5,925 nt of DNA from an uncultured Pedobacter sp. (GCA_938008555.1 CALLKE010000263.1:1-5925); one strand, 5' to 3'; shown: positions 1 to 5,862, counted from the first letter of the stretch. Notes: generated by a model not told the origin, from the letters alone. Made by a program: numbers and translations.

Positions 1-2052
1 ATGGGCATGCAGGAGCCAGCGCAACAACAGGATATTGAGCCTCCAATCACTGTAGAAAACATTCTAGACGACCTTAGCAAAGAACAAAAAGAAAAGATTG
101 CCAGTGAATGTAAGAGTGCCTTTGACGACGACCTTCGTAGTCGTGGTGAATGGGAAAGTAACATTGACGATTGGATTGCCTTAGCCAAACAAACTAAGCA
201 AGATAAAACTTACCCCTGGCCTGGAGCTTCTAACGTCAAATATCCTCTTGTTGCCACCGCAGCCATGCAGTTTGCTGCACGTAGCTACCCTTCTCTTGTT
301 CCTTCTAACGGCAAAGTTGTTAACAGTGTTGTTATTGGTAAAGACACTACAGGTGAAAAATACGAAAAAGCCCAGCGAGTGTCTACCTACATGTCTTACC
401 AAATCATGCATGAAATGCGTGGCTGGGAAGAAGACATGGACAAGATGCTAATGATGCTTCCCATTGTTGGTACTATGTTTAAGAAAACATGGTATGACAA
501 AGTAGAAGATAAAATCAAGAGCAAGTTAATCCTCCCTAAATATCTTGTTGTCAATTATTGGACAACCAACCTAGATGAATCTGAACGTATTTCTGAGGTT
601 ATTCACATGTCTCCCCGTCTGCTTAAAGAGCGACAGAACATGGGAGTGTATGCAGAAGAAGACCTAGGTGATCCAGTGGCTGAGAACCATCTAATGCCAG
701 ATGATGCTGATACCAACAGTAAAAGTATTCCTTATACAATTATTGAACAGCATACCTTTCTGGACCTAGATGATGATGGTTATGCAGAGCCTTACATTGT
801 AACATTTGATTATTCTTCAGGCAAGCTTTTACGCATTAGTCGGCGTTATCTCTTAGATGATGTGGTGCTAAAAGATGATGAAAAGACTATTGCGCGTATT
901 AAGCCAATTCAAATGTACACCAAGTTTGGTTTTATTCCTAATCCAGATGGGTCTTTTTATGATATTGGCTTTGGTGTCCTTCTTGGCCCAATTAACGAGT
1001 CAGTAAATACCCTCATTAACCAATTGGTGGACAGTGGACACTTACACAACTTACAATCCGGTTTCATTGGAAAAGCTTTGCGGGTCAAAATGGGAGACCA
1101 GTCTCTCCGTCCAGGCGAATGGAGACCAGTTAATGCCACCGCAGACGACCTTCGTAAACAAATTGTTCCTCTCCCAACTAAGGAACCCTCAAGTGTATTA
1201 TTCCAGCTTATGGGAACCCTTATTACCTCTGGAAAAGAACTGGCCTCTGTAGCAGAAATCTTTACTGGCAAAATGCCAGGGCAGAATACTCCGGCCACAA
1301 CTACAATGGCCACAGTCGAGCAAGGCATGAAAGTATTCACTGCTGTTTATAAACGAATCTTTCGTGCGTTGTCTCAAGAGTTTGAAAAGATTTTTGATCT
1401 AAATAAACTCTACACTGATCCTAACAAATACATCACTGTGCTTGATATGGAAATTGGGCCAGACGACTTTGACAAAGCTTCTTGTGATGTGTCTCCTGGT
1501 GCTGATCCTAATGCAGCAAGTCAGCAAGAAAAGCTAATGAAGGCTCAGGGCCTCATGGAAATGCTTCAAATTGCTGGACCAATGCTTAATCCTATTAAAG
1601 TTATTTCTCGTGTTATGGAAGCCCAGGAACAACCCAACTGGCAGGAACTCTTTAGTGATGAAGTTCAACAGTCTGGTCAAGTTCCACCTCCTCCCCCTGA
1701 TCCTAAGATGATGGCTATTCAAGCTAAAATGCAAGCAGATCAACAGAAGGCTGCTATGGACATTCAAGCTAAACAAGCCAAGATGGAACTGGAAGGACGT
1801 AATGCAGAACAGAAAATGATGATGGAAGCCCAAGCTCATGCACAGAAAATGCAGCAGCAAGAGGAATCCGCAATGATTAAATCTGCCTCTGATATTCAGA
1901 TGGCAAACATCTTTAGTGCAGCAGAGCGCACTAAGGCACAGCAAGGGCTAGTTCAGAAAGAACAGGCCCACCAACAGAAAATGTCTCAACAGAAGGAGGC
2001 TGCAAAATCATCTCAAACGAAGAACTCAAAGAGTGGAAGCGGGACGAAGTAA
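1..2052 (+). CDS. Portal protein (head-tail connector)
   Basis: This is the probable portal protein, the dodecameric ring at one capsid vertex through which DNA is packaged and ejected and to which the terminase and tail attach. Length (683 aa) fits large portals of podo- and siphophages. Visible features: an acidic N-terminal helical region (about 10-65), a conserved-looking Y-P-W-P-G-A-S-N-V-K-Y-P segment (71-82) followed by a hydrophobic helix, a mixed alpha/beta central part (about 150-520), a proline run at 562-566, and a Met/Gln/Lys/Ala-rich helical tail (about 569-672) likely to form the barrel or a coiled coil. It ends in a Ser/Lys/Gly-rich disordered stretch. The ATG at 1 is the first base of the window, so its ribosome binding site is unseen; ATG at 7 is an alternative and an upstream start cannot be excluded. 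The identification rests on recalled family resemblance and on its position ahead of scaffold and capsid genes. Confidence 0.87.
   Translation: MGMQEPAQQQDIEPPITVENILDDLSKEQKEKIASECKSAFDDDLRSRGEWESNIDDWIALAKQTKQDKTYPWPGASNVKYPLVATAAMQFAARSYPSLVPSNGKVVNSVVIGKDTTGEKYEKAQRVSTYMSYQIMHEMRGWEEDMDKMLMMLPIVGTMFKKTWYDKVEDKIKSKLILPKYLVVNYWTTNLDESERISEVIHMSPRLLKERQNMGVYAEEDLGDPVAENHLMPDDADTNSKSIPYTIIEQHTFLDLDDDGYAEPYIVTFDYSSGKLLRISRRYLLDDVVLKDDEKTIARIKPIQMYTKFGFIPNPDGSFYDIGFGVLLGPINESVNTLINQLVDSGHLHNLQSGFIGKALRVKMGDQSLRPGEWRPVNATADDLRKQIVPLPTKEPSSVLFQLMGTLITSGKELASVAEIFTGKMPGQNTPATTTMATVEQGMKVFTAVYKRIFRALSQEFEKIFDLNKLYTDPNKYITVLDMEIGPDDFDKASCDVSPGADPNAASQQEKLMKAQGLMEMLQIAGPMLNPIKVISRVMEAQEQPNWQELFSDEVQQSGQVPPPPPDPKMMAIQAKMQADQQKAAMDIQAKQAKMELEGRNAEQKMMMEAQAHAQKMQQQEESAMIKSASDIQMANIFSAAERTKAQQGLVQKEQAHQQKMSQQKEAAKSSQTKNSKSGSGTK
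1993..1999 (+). promoter_or_regulatory. Strong internal Shine-Dalgarno site inside the portal gene
   Basis: AAGGAGG lies inside the 3' end of the portal coding sequence and is the longest match to the anti-SD core among the ribosome binding sites in the window. No ATG, GTG or TTG follows within 20 nt. The codon at the ideal distance (7 nt spacer) is ATC at 2007, which opens the frame of the small downstream ORF. This site therefore decides the start proposed for that ORF. Confidence 0.6.
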
Positions 2053-2204
2053 CACGTTTTTATTCCATTGCTATTGATAACAGAGTGAAGGAAGTCTTAC
2101 AAGAAGTACAGATGTGGGATAGCGAAACACTGCTAAAGCGGCAGGGTTATCTCCAAGCTCTTGTAGACCTTGATCCTAGAACATTTACCATTGAGGGTAT
2201 TTAA
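2007..2204 (+). CDS. Small conserved-type phage protein, apparent ATC start
   Basis: A 65-codon ORF fills the gap between portal and GroES-like genes and overlaps the portal 3' end by 46 nt. Its protein is charged and helical: after the first codon it reads I-S-N-E-E-L-K-E-W-K-R-D-E-V-T, and later contains W-D-S-E-T and R-Q-G-Y-L-Q-A-L-V-D-L (about 37-41 and 45-55). This resembles, from memory, short uncharacterised proteins often found beside phage portal genes; no function is known to me. The frame is open back to 1935 but has no ATG, GTG or TTG before GTG 2085 and ATG 2112, neither with an SD. I chose ATC 2007 because a strong AAGGAGG sits 7 nt upstream and the protein would then begin just before its charged helix. 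The stop overlaps the next ATG (TAATG). Alternatives are a base error at 2009 (ATG read as ATC) or a shorter product. The gene is fairly likely; its start is uncertain. Confidence 0.6.
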   Translation: MISNEELKEWKRDEVTRFYSIAIDNRVKEVLQEVQMWDSETLLKRQGYLQALVDLDPRTFTIEGI

Positions 2205-2521
2205 TGACAATTACTGTAACTGGATGTAGAATCCTTGTAAAACCTTTTAAAATTCAAGAGCACGACAAGGTGTTTGAGTCTGCTAAGAAAGCAGGTATTA
2301 TTCTTACCGAGGTATCTGAACGTAAAGAGCAGATCAATGTTGACAAAGGCACGGTGCTACAAATTGGTTCTAAATGCCATGAGGACTATGTAGGCAACCT
2401 AGCAGTTGGAGACACCATTGCATATGCTAAGTTTGGTGGTAAGTTTATTCAAGAACCCGGCTCTGAGGAAGTATTCCTCGTAATCAACGACGAAGATGTT
2501 GTTGCCATTTTTAAGGATTGA
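2204..2521 (+). CDS. GroES-like co-chaperonin
   Basis: This 105-residue protein is a Cpn10/GroES homologue, a heptameric lid that works with the GroEL chaperonin in the host cytoplasm. Visible GroES landmarks are R-I-L-V-K (9-13), the GroEL-binding tripeptide region G-I-I-L (31-34), G-T-V-L-Q-I-G (49-55), V-G-D (68-70), K-F-G-G-K (76-80) and the C-terminal strand V-F-L-V-I-N-D-E-D-V-V-A-I (90-102). Against the E. coli GroES sequence as I recall it, the mobile loop is longer by about 7 residues before and 4 after the G-I-I-L motif, and the roof segment before V-G-D is shorter by about 4. T4 gp31, which replaces GroES for folding the T4 capsid protein, shows comparable changes, so a role in folding the capsid protein encoded at 4400 is a reasonable inference. 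The SD GAGGG (2193-2197) lies 6 nt before the ATG. The start overlaps the previous stop, suggesting translational coupling. Confidence 0.9.
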   Translation: MTITVTGCRILVKPFKIQEHDKVFESAKKAGIILTEVSERKEQINVDKGTVLQIGSKCHEDYVGNLAVGDTIAYAKFGGKFIQEPGSEEVFLVINDEDVVAIFKD

Positions 2522-2523
2522 AC

Positions 2524-3297
2524 ATGGAAGAAAACCAAAACCTAGAGCAAGAAGCTCCTGAACTATCTCCTATTGAACAAAAAGCTATTTCAATGGGCTG
2601 GCGCCCAAAGGAACAGTTTGAGGGAGATGAAGAAGAGTTTATTGATGCCAAAGAGTTTGTTCGTCGTCAGCCTCTGTTTGATCGCATTGAGAATCAAAAC
2701 AAACAACTAAAGAATGTCACCAAGGCTCTAGAAGCTCTCAAGGTGCATTATACTCGTGTTGAAGAGGCAGCAGTTCAAAAGGCCATTAATCAGCTTAAAG
2801 CCCAACGTAAAAGCGCGCTAGCTGATGGTGATGGTGATACCTTTGAACTAATTGACGATGAGATTAAAAAGGCTGAAACACAGCTTCAACAAATTGAACA
2901 GGTTAAAAACCAGCCTATTGTTGAAGAAACCGTTGTTCATCCTGAGTGGCAAGCTTTCCAAAGCCGCAATCCTTGGTATGGTACTACTAGTTACATGCGT
3001 AAGTTTGCAGATGAAATTGGTGCCGAACTGGCAGCTAAAGGTATTGCACCTGTAGAGGTGTTGAAGCAAGTTGAACAAGCTGTGCGAAAAGAATTTCCCA
3101 ATAAGTTTGTTAATCCCAATAAGGAACATGCTCCTAACGTTGAGCAACCTAAAGGTGGAAACAAACCCACTGGTAAAGATAGCGACTCGTTCATGAATGA
3201 ACAAGAGCGCAAAGTAATGAATGATTTAGTTCGTTCTGGTCTTCTGACCAAAGAGAAATATATTGCTGACCTCAAGGCCGTTAAGGGCCTAAAGTAA
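2524..3297 (+). CDS. Capsid assembly scaffolding protein
   Basis: This 257-residue protein is a probable internal scaffold that copolymerises with the capsid protein and leaves or is removed as the head matures. It has a Glu-rich N terminus, then a phage-scaffold-like segment with M-G-W-R-P-K-E-Q-F (24-32), G-D at 34-35 and F-I-D-A-K-E-F-V (39-46). A long predicted coiled coil follows (about 53-130). Next is a segment with H-P-E-W (139-142), N-P-W-Y (149-152) and a helix ending in E-F-P-N-K-F. A Gly/Lys/Pro-rich linker leads to a basic C-terminal helix-turn-helix-like end (224-257), the kind of region that binds capsid protein in other scaffolds. The start is ATG 2524, not TTG 2518, because AAGG at 2513-2516 is 7 nt from the ATG and only 1 nt from the TTG. 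It lies 2 nt after the GroES-like stop. No protease motif is visible. Identification is from composition, recalled motifs and gene order. Confidence 0.8.
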   Translation: MEENQNLEQEAPELSPIEQKAISMGWRPKEQFEGDEEEFIDAKEFVRRQPLFDRIENQNKQLKNVTKALEALKVHYTRVEEAAVQKAINQLKAQRKSALADGDGDTFELIDDEIKKAETQLQQIEQVKNQPIVEETVVHPEWQAFQSRNPWYGTTSYMRKFADEIGAELAAKGIAPVEVLKQVEQAVRKEFPNKFVNPNKEHAPNVEQPKGGNKPTGKDSDSFMNEQERKVMNDLVRSGLLTKEKYIADLKAVKGLK

Positions 3298-3307
3298 GGA
3301 GAACAAC

Positions 3308-3706
3308 ATGGCAAGAACCCCCTCCGTGGCAAGTGCCCGTCCCCAACGTGCCCCTCTGGGCAAACGTGATCGTCTTTCTATTAAGAACAAGGAAGATGGT
3401 TTTGTATACCGAATTGTAAACGATGTAGATGATCGTGTTGAACAACTGAAAGGTACTGGCTATGAAGTCTGTACCACAGAACAAGTTGGAGCAATTGGTA
3501 ACAAGCGTGTTGACAATACTAGTTCTGTAGGCTCTGTTGCTCATTTCTCTGTTGGACAAGGAACTAAGGCTGTCGTTATGCGAATCCCCGAAGATTGGTA
3601 TAAGGAAGACCAGATTGCAAAACAACAAGAAATTGATGCAGTAGAGGCAACAATGAAAAGCGATGCCCGTAAAGCTGCCGACTATGGTAAGCTCGAACTA
3701 ACTTAA
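3308..3706 (+). CDS. Conserved phage head-module protein of unknown function
   Basis: This 132-residue protein is not assigned a function. It starts with an Arg/Lys/Pro/Ser-rich stretch (1-22) that looks flexible and basic, followed by a compact region with G-F-V-Y-R-I-V-N-D (31-39) and a single Cys in Y-E-V-C-T-T. A motif V-M-R-I-P-E-D-W-Y (90-98) precedes a charged C-terminal helix (about 99-131) ending in A-D-Y-G-K-L. From memory, proteins with this R-I-P-x-x-W-Y plus helix layout recur between scaffold and capsid genes of other tailed phages. A minor head protein or an assembly factor is possible. The SD AAGGAG (3296-3301) overlaps the scaffold stop codon and has a 6-nt spacer to the ATG, so the two genes are probably translated together. 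There is no signal peptide or membrane segment. Confidence 0.85.
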   Translation: MARTPSVASARPQRAPLGKRDRLSIKNKEDGFVYRIVNDVDDRVEQLKGTGYEVCTTEQVGAIGNKRVDNTSSVGSVAHFSVGQGTKAVVMRIPEDWYKEDQIAKQQEIDAVEATMKSDARKAADYGKLELT

Positions 3707-3712
3707 ATTATG

Positions 3713-3757
3713 GGCCATCGCTTATTTTAATCATTTGAAAGGAATAAGCCAATGGCT
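3713..3757 (+). promoter_or_regulatory. Hairpin covering the ribosome binding site and start codon of the decoration gene
   Basis: The gap between the genes at 3308 and 3752 contains a two-part inverted repeat. The inner stem pairs GCTTATT (3720-3726) with AATAAGC (3743-3749), 7 Watson-Crick pairs. The outer stem pairs GCCAT (3714-3718) with ATGGC (3752-3756), adding a possible G-U pair at 3713/3757. The two are separated by a small internal loop (1 against 2 nt). In the mRNA the AUG at 3752 lies in the outer stem and most of the SD (AAAGGA, 3738-3743) in the apical loop. The upstream stop codon (3704-3706) is only 7 nt before the outer stem, so a terminating ribosome could open it, suggesting coupling or regulated initiation. 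The pairing is seen directly; the regulatory role is inference. Confidence 0.45.
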
Positions 3758-4387
3758 AACGTTTCACGTATTTCCGGCTTTCGGCCTGTAAAGCACATTA
3801 CTGGTGCTCCCTACAACGGCCAAGCCAACATCTATGAGGTTCCTGCTGGGGAAGCAATTCCTGTATTCGTAGGCGATCTTGTACGACTCTCTAACTCTGC
3901 TGCCACCAGCTATTTTCCTGCTGTAGAAGCTGCCGTAACAGCCGCTGTTACTTCAGGTGTTTATATTGGCGCAGTAGTTGGTATTATCAATAGCAAGATG
4001 GACCCCATCAATGGTTCTATGACTGCTGGTAGTATTTCACTAGACACTCCTCAATATCGTGCTGCTTCAACTAAACAATTTGTACTTGTTGCTGATGCTC
4101 CCGATCTAATCTTTGAAGCCGAAGCTGATGCTGCTGTTGCACTAGCCTCAAACGGCCTCAACGTTGGTGTTGTAGAAGGTGATGGTACGAACTCTCTGGG
4201 TTCAACCACCACGGGTGCTTCTGGCATGCAAGTTGATGCTTCAAGCGTTGCTACAACCAGTAGCCTACCCCTACAAATTGTAGGCATCCCAAATCGGGTT
4301 GATAACGAGCCTAACGCCTCTTACAACAAAGTATGGGTACGCATTAACACCCATGCACTAAGCCCCTCTGGCGTTACCGCTGTCTAA
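3752..4387 (+). CDS. Putative head decoration or stabilisation protein
   Basis: This 211-residue protein lies immediately before the major capsid gene, the usual place for a head decoration or stabilisation protein. It opens with G-F-R-P-V-K-H-I (9-16), then G-A-P-Y-N-G-Q (18-24), and has V-G-D-L-V-R-L (40-46), V-G-I-I-N (about 75-79) and F-V-L-V-A-D-A-P-D-L-I-F-E (110-122). Between about 140 and 172 is a Gly/Ser/Thr/Ala-rich stretch, likely a flexible or surface-exposed loop. The pattern of short hydrophobic strands suggests a beta-rich fold. From memory, proteins with the G-F-R-P-V and P-Y-N-G-Q opening are common before capsid genes in marine and freshwater phages, but I know no characterised member. 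The SD AAAGGA (3738-3743) is 8 nt from the ATG and is involved in the hairpin described at this start. There is no signal peptide or transmembrane segment. The structural-protein call is firm; the decoration role is inferred from position. Confidence 0.75.
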   Translation: MANVSRISGFRPVKHITGAPYNGQANIYEVPAGEAIPVFVGDLVRLSNSAATSYFPAVEAAVTAAVTSGVYIGAVVGIINSKMDPINGSMTAGSISLDTPQYRAASTKQFVLVADAPDLIFEAEADAAVALASNGLNVGVVEGDGTNSLGSTTTGASGMQVDASSVATTSSLPLQIVGIPNRVDNEPNASYNKVWVRINTHALSPSGVTAV

Positions 4388-4399
4388 GGAGATATTTAA

Positions 4400-5341
4400 A
4401 TGAGTGGAATTATCACTACCTCTAGTTTTGCAAAAAGCCTATGGCCCGGTGTTAATACCTGGTATGGACAGGCTTATGCCGAGTACCCAGTAGAATGGGA
4501 CAAGCTGTTTGAAAAGAATACCAGCCGTCGTGCTTTTGAAGAGGACGTTGGTACTTCAGGTCTAGGTCTGGCCGTTGTTAAAGACCAAGCTGGTGCTATC
4601 ACTTATGACAGCATGCGTCAAGGTTTCACCTCACGATACAACCATGTAACTTATGGTCTAGGTTTCATTGTTACTCGTGAAGCTTTTGATGATGACATGT
4701 ATGATGTTGTTGCTAAGAAGAAGGCCCAAGGCCTTGCTTTCTCAATGCGTCAAACCAAGGAAATCATCGGTGCTAACGTATACAACCGTGCATTTAGCAC
4801 CAGCTATGTTGGCGGTGATGGGGCTTCTCTTGTGGCATCTGCTGCCTCATTCGGCGCTGGTGGCTCAGCCTCTGCTCCTAACGTTTCTGGTGGCACCTAC
4901 ACCAACGGCCCCTCAGCCGCTGTAGACCTCTCAGAAGCTGCCCTAGAGCAGGCTTGCATTGACATTGCTGGTTTCACCACTGATCGTGGTCTAAAGATTG
5001 CTGTACGTCCCCGTAAGCTCATCATCCCCAAGGAACTGATGTTTGAAGCGGATCGTATCCTTAAGACTGAAGGCCGTACAGGTACCGATCTAAATGACCT
5101 GAACGCTCTAAAGGCTCGTGGTCTAATTCCTGAAGTTGTTGTTAACCATTATCTAACCGACACCGATGCTTGGTTCATCCTCACTGATGTGCGAGATGGT
5201 CTAAAGTATTTCGAGCGGCGTGATGATGAGTTCACAATGGACGAGGACTTTGACACCGAAAATGCTAAGTACAAGGCAACGGCTCGCTACAGCTTTGGCT
5301 GGACCGACCGTCGTGGTATTTACGGTAGCCCAGGCGTGTAA
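4400..5341 (+). CDS. Major capsid protein, HK97-fold type
   Basis: This is the probable main shell subunit (313 aa), within the usual size range for HK97-fold capsid proteins. Landmarks: an N-terminal helical part with L-W-P-G-V-N-T-W-Y-G (14-23), then V-E-W-D-K-L-F-E; a domain with F-I-V-T-R-E-A-F-D-D-D (around 88-98); a helix rich in Lys/Gln; a Gly/Ser/Ala-rich variable loop (about 132-172); and the core strand-helix R-P-R-K-L-I-I-P-K-E-L (203-213), similar to the A-domain core of many capsid proteins. The C terminus has Y-S-F-G-W-T-D-R-R-G-I-Y-G-S (297-310), reminiscent of the Mu gpT group. The SD AAGGAG (4386-4391), beginning within the previous stop codon, is 8 nt from the ATG in an AT-rich, apparently unstructured leader, consistent with high expression. 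Scaffold and GroES-like genes upstream are its likely assembly and folding partners. Confidence 0.88.
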   Translation: MSGIITTSSFAKSLWPGVNTWYGQAYAEYPVEWDKLFEKNTSRRAFEEDVGTSGLGLAVVKDQAGAITYDSMRQGFTSRYNHVTYGLGFIVTREAFDDDMYDVVAKKKAQGLAFSMRQTKEIIGANVYNRAFSTSYVGGDGASLVASAASFGAGGSASAPNVSGGTYTNGPSAAVDLSEAALEQACIDIAGFTTDRGLKIAVRPRKLIIPKELMFEADRILKTEGRTGTDLNDLNALKARGLIPEVVVNHYLTDTDAWFILTDVRDGLKYFERRDDEFTMDEDFDTENAKYKATARYSFGWTDRRGIYGSPGV

Positions 5342-5356
5342 GAATAAGGAGAGAAT

Positions 5357-5767
5357 ATGAGTTATACTAACCCCACTCTCTCCTATCCCAAGCGTCGTAG
5401 TACGCAACAGCTAATTATCCCTGTTGCTCGTACCGATAGTGCCACGACTAAAGCGTGGCTTCCTAAAGCAGCGGTTATCACAGGTGTACATGTTCTACAG
5501 AATGTGAATGCCTCAACTGCTGCCGGTAGTTTTACCGTAGGACTTGGGAGTGATGCTGATGGCATCCTAGAAGCGTTTTCAATGGCAACCACCAAGGTTG
5601 GTCTTGTGAATGCTGGTGTTTCTGCTGGTGTGTCTGTGCTTACTAAACTGAGTGTAGATGCCCCTGTAACAGTAACCTACACTGTCGGTAGTTCAACTGC
5701 TGGTGGTACTGGTTTTGTTATTATTGACTTCTTCAACGCGGGAGCGGGTGAAGCAGTTGATGACTGA
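5357..5767 (+). CDS. Small beta-rich putative virion protein, function unknown
   Basis: This 136-residue protein directly follows the capsid gene (15-nt gap, SD AAGGAG at 5346-5351, 5-nt spacer) and is probably co-expressed with it. It begins with a Thr/Pro/Arg-rich segment (1-16), then alternating hydrophobic strands typical of a beta sandwich: L-I-I-P-V-A, A-W-L-P-K-A-A-V-I-T-G-V-H-V, S-F-T-V-G-L-G, V-T-V-T-Y-T-V, and G-F-V-I-I-D-F-F near the end. It is rich in Val, Ala, Gly, Ser and Thr, has no Cys, and carries no signal peptide or membrane helix. From memory, similar proteins with P-K-x-A-V-I and a final T-G-x-V-I-I-x-x-F strand occur widely in environmental phages next to capsid genes. 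A head decoration, head-fibre or adaptor role is possible; none can be chosen from this sequence. Confidence 0.85.
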   Translation: MSYTNPTLSYPKRRSTQQLIIPVARTDSATTKAWLPKAAVITGVHVLQNVNASTAAGSFTVGLGSDADGILEAFSMATTKVGLVNAGVSAGVSVLTKLSVDAPVTVTYTVGSSTAGGTGFVIIDFFNAGAGEAVDD

Positions 5768-5794
5768 TACCTTCCTCTAACGAGTCCAGGTATC
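5766..5794 (+). repeat. Inverted repeat at the end of the beta-rich protein gene
   Basis: GATACCT (5766-5772) and AGGTATC (5788-5794) are perfect reverse complements, giving a 7-bp stem with a 15-nt loop. The left arm overlaps the TGA stop (5765-5767). There is no following T run, so it is not a terminator on its own. It may protect the mRNA 3' end or be part of a larger fold with the adjacent hairpins. Confidence 0.45.
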
Positions 5795-5815
5795 CCACGC
5801 TTACGCGTTTCGTGG
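5795..5815 (+). repeat. GC-rich inverted repeat in the intergenic region
   Basis: CCACG (5795-5799) pairs with CGTGG (5811-5815). A competing smaller hairpin, ACGC (5797-5800) with GCGT (5805-5808) closing a TTAC loop, overlaps it. It begins on the base after the previous inverted repeat ends. A short A/T stretch follows but no U tract, so a terminator role is unlikely. The function is unknown. Confidence 0.3.
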
Positions 5816-5835
5816 TTAAAAGAAGTAACGACAAT

Positions 5836-5861
5836 TGGGGTGAGAAGCCCCATCTTTATTT
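5836..5861 (+). terminator. Probable intrinsic terminator after the capsid gene block
   Basis: TGGGG (5836-5840) pairs with CCCCA (5848-5852), with an extra possible U-G pair (5841/5847) closing a GAGAA loop. The stem is followed by TCTTTATTT (5853-5861), a T-rich tail that is interrupted by C and A. The short GC-rich stem plus T-rich tail fits a modest rho-independent terminator. It would let some transcription stop after the capsid block and some read through into the gene at 5898, which has no obvious promoter of its own. Confidence 0.55.
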
Positions 5862-5862
5862 C

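Noticed and set aside
957..1340. Antisense 127-codon ORF within the portal gene
   Set aside because: It is a shadow of portal codons with no recognisable motif or ribosome binding site.
1534..1944. Antisense 136-codon ORF opposite the portal C terminus
   Set aside because: Its Leu/His/Phe-rich composition is the mirror of the Met/Gln/Lys-rich portal tail, it has no supporting SD or neighbours, and all real genes run the other way.
1935..2052. Programmed -1 frameshift fusing the portal to the small ORF, stimulated by AAGGAGG
   Set aside because: The frames differ by -1 and an SD-like stimulator is present, but I find no X-XXY-YYZ slippery heptamer in portal phase at the expected 10-14 nt downstream. 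Independent initiation fits better.
2518..2523. TTG at 2518 as the scaffold start, adding two residues
   Set aside because: The AAGG motif at 2513-2516 is only 1 nt from TTG 2518 but 7 nt from ATG 2524, so the ATG is the credible start.
2848..3332. Two antisense ORFs over the scaffold end (118 and 113 codons)
   Set aside because: They overlap a well-supported scaffold gene on the other strand and carry no family features.
3130..4885. A 12-base direct match, GCTCCTAACGTT, at 3130 and 4874
   Set aside because: Both copies lie inside coding sequence and encode different local contexts. A single short match with no flanking similarity is most likely chance and codon preference.
5766..5850. Possible tRNA, suggested by a CGAGTCC string and several short stems
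   Set aside because: No cloverleaf can be drawn: there is no 7-bp acceptor pair at a proper distance, no anticodon stem-loop and no correct T arm.
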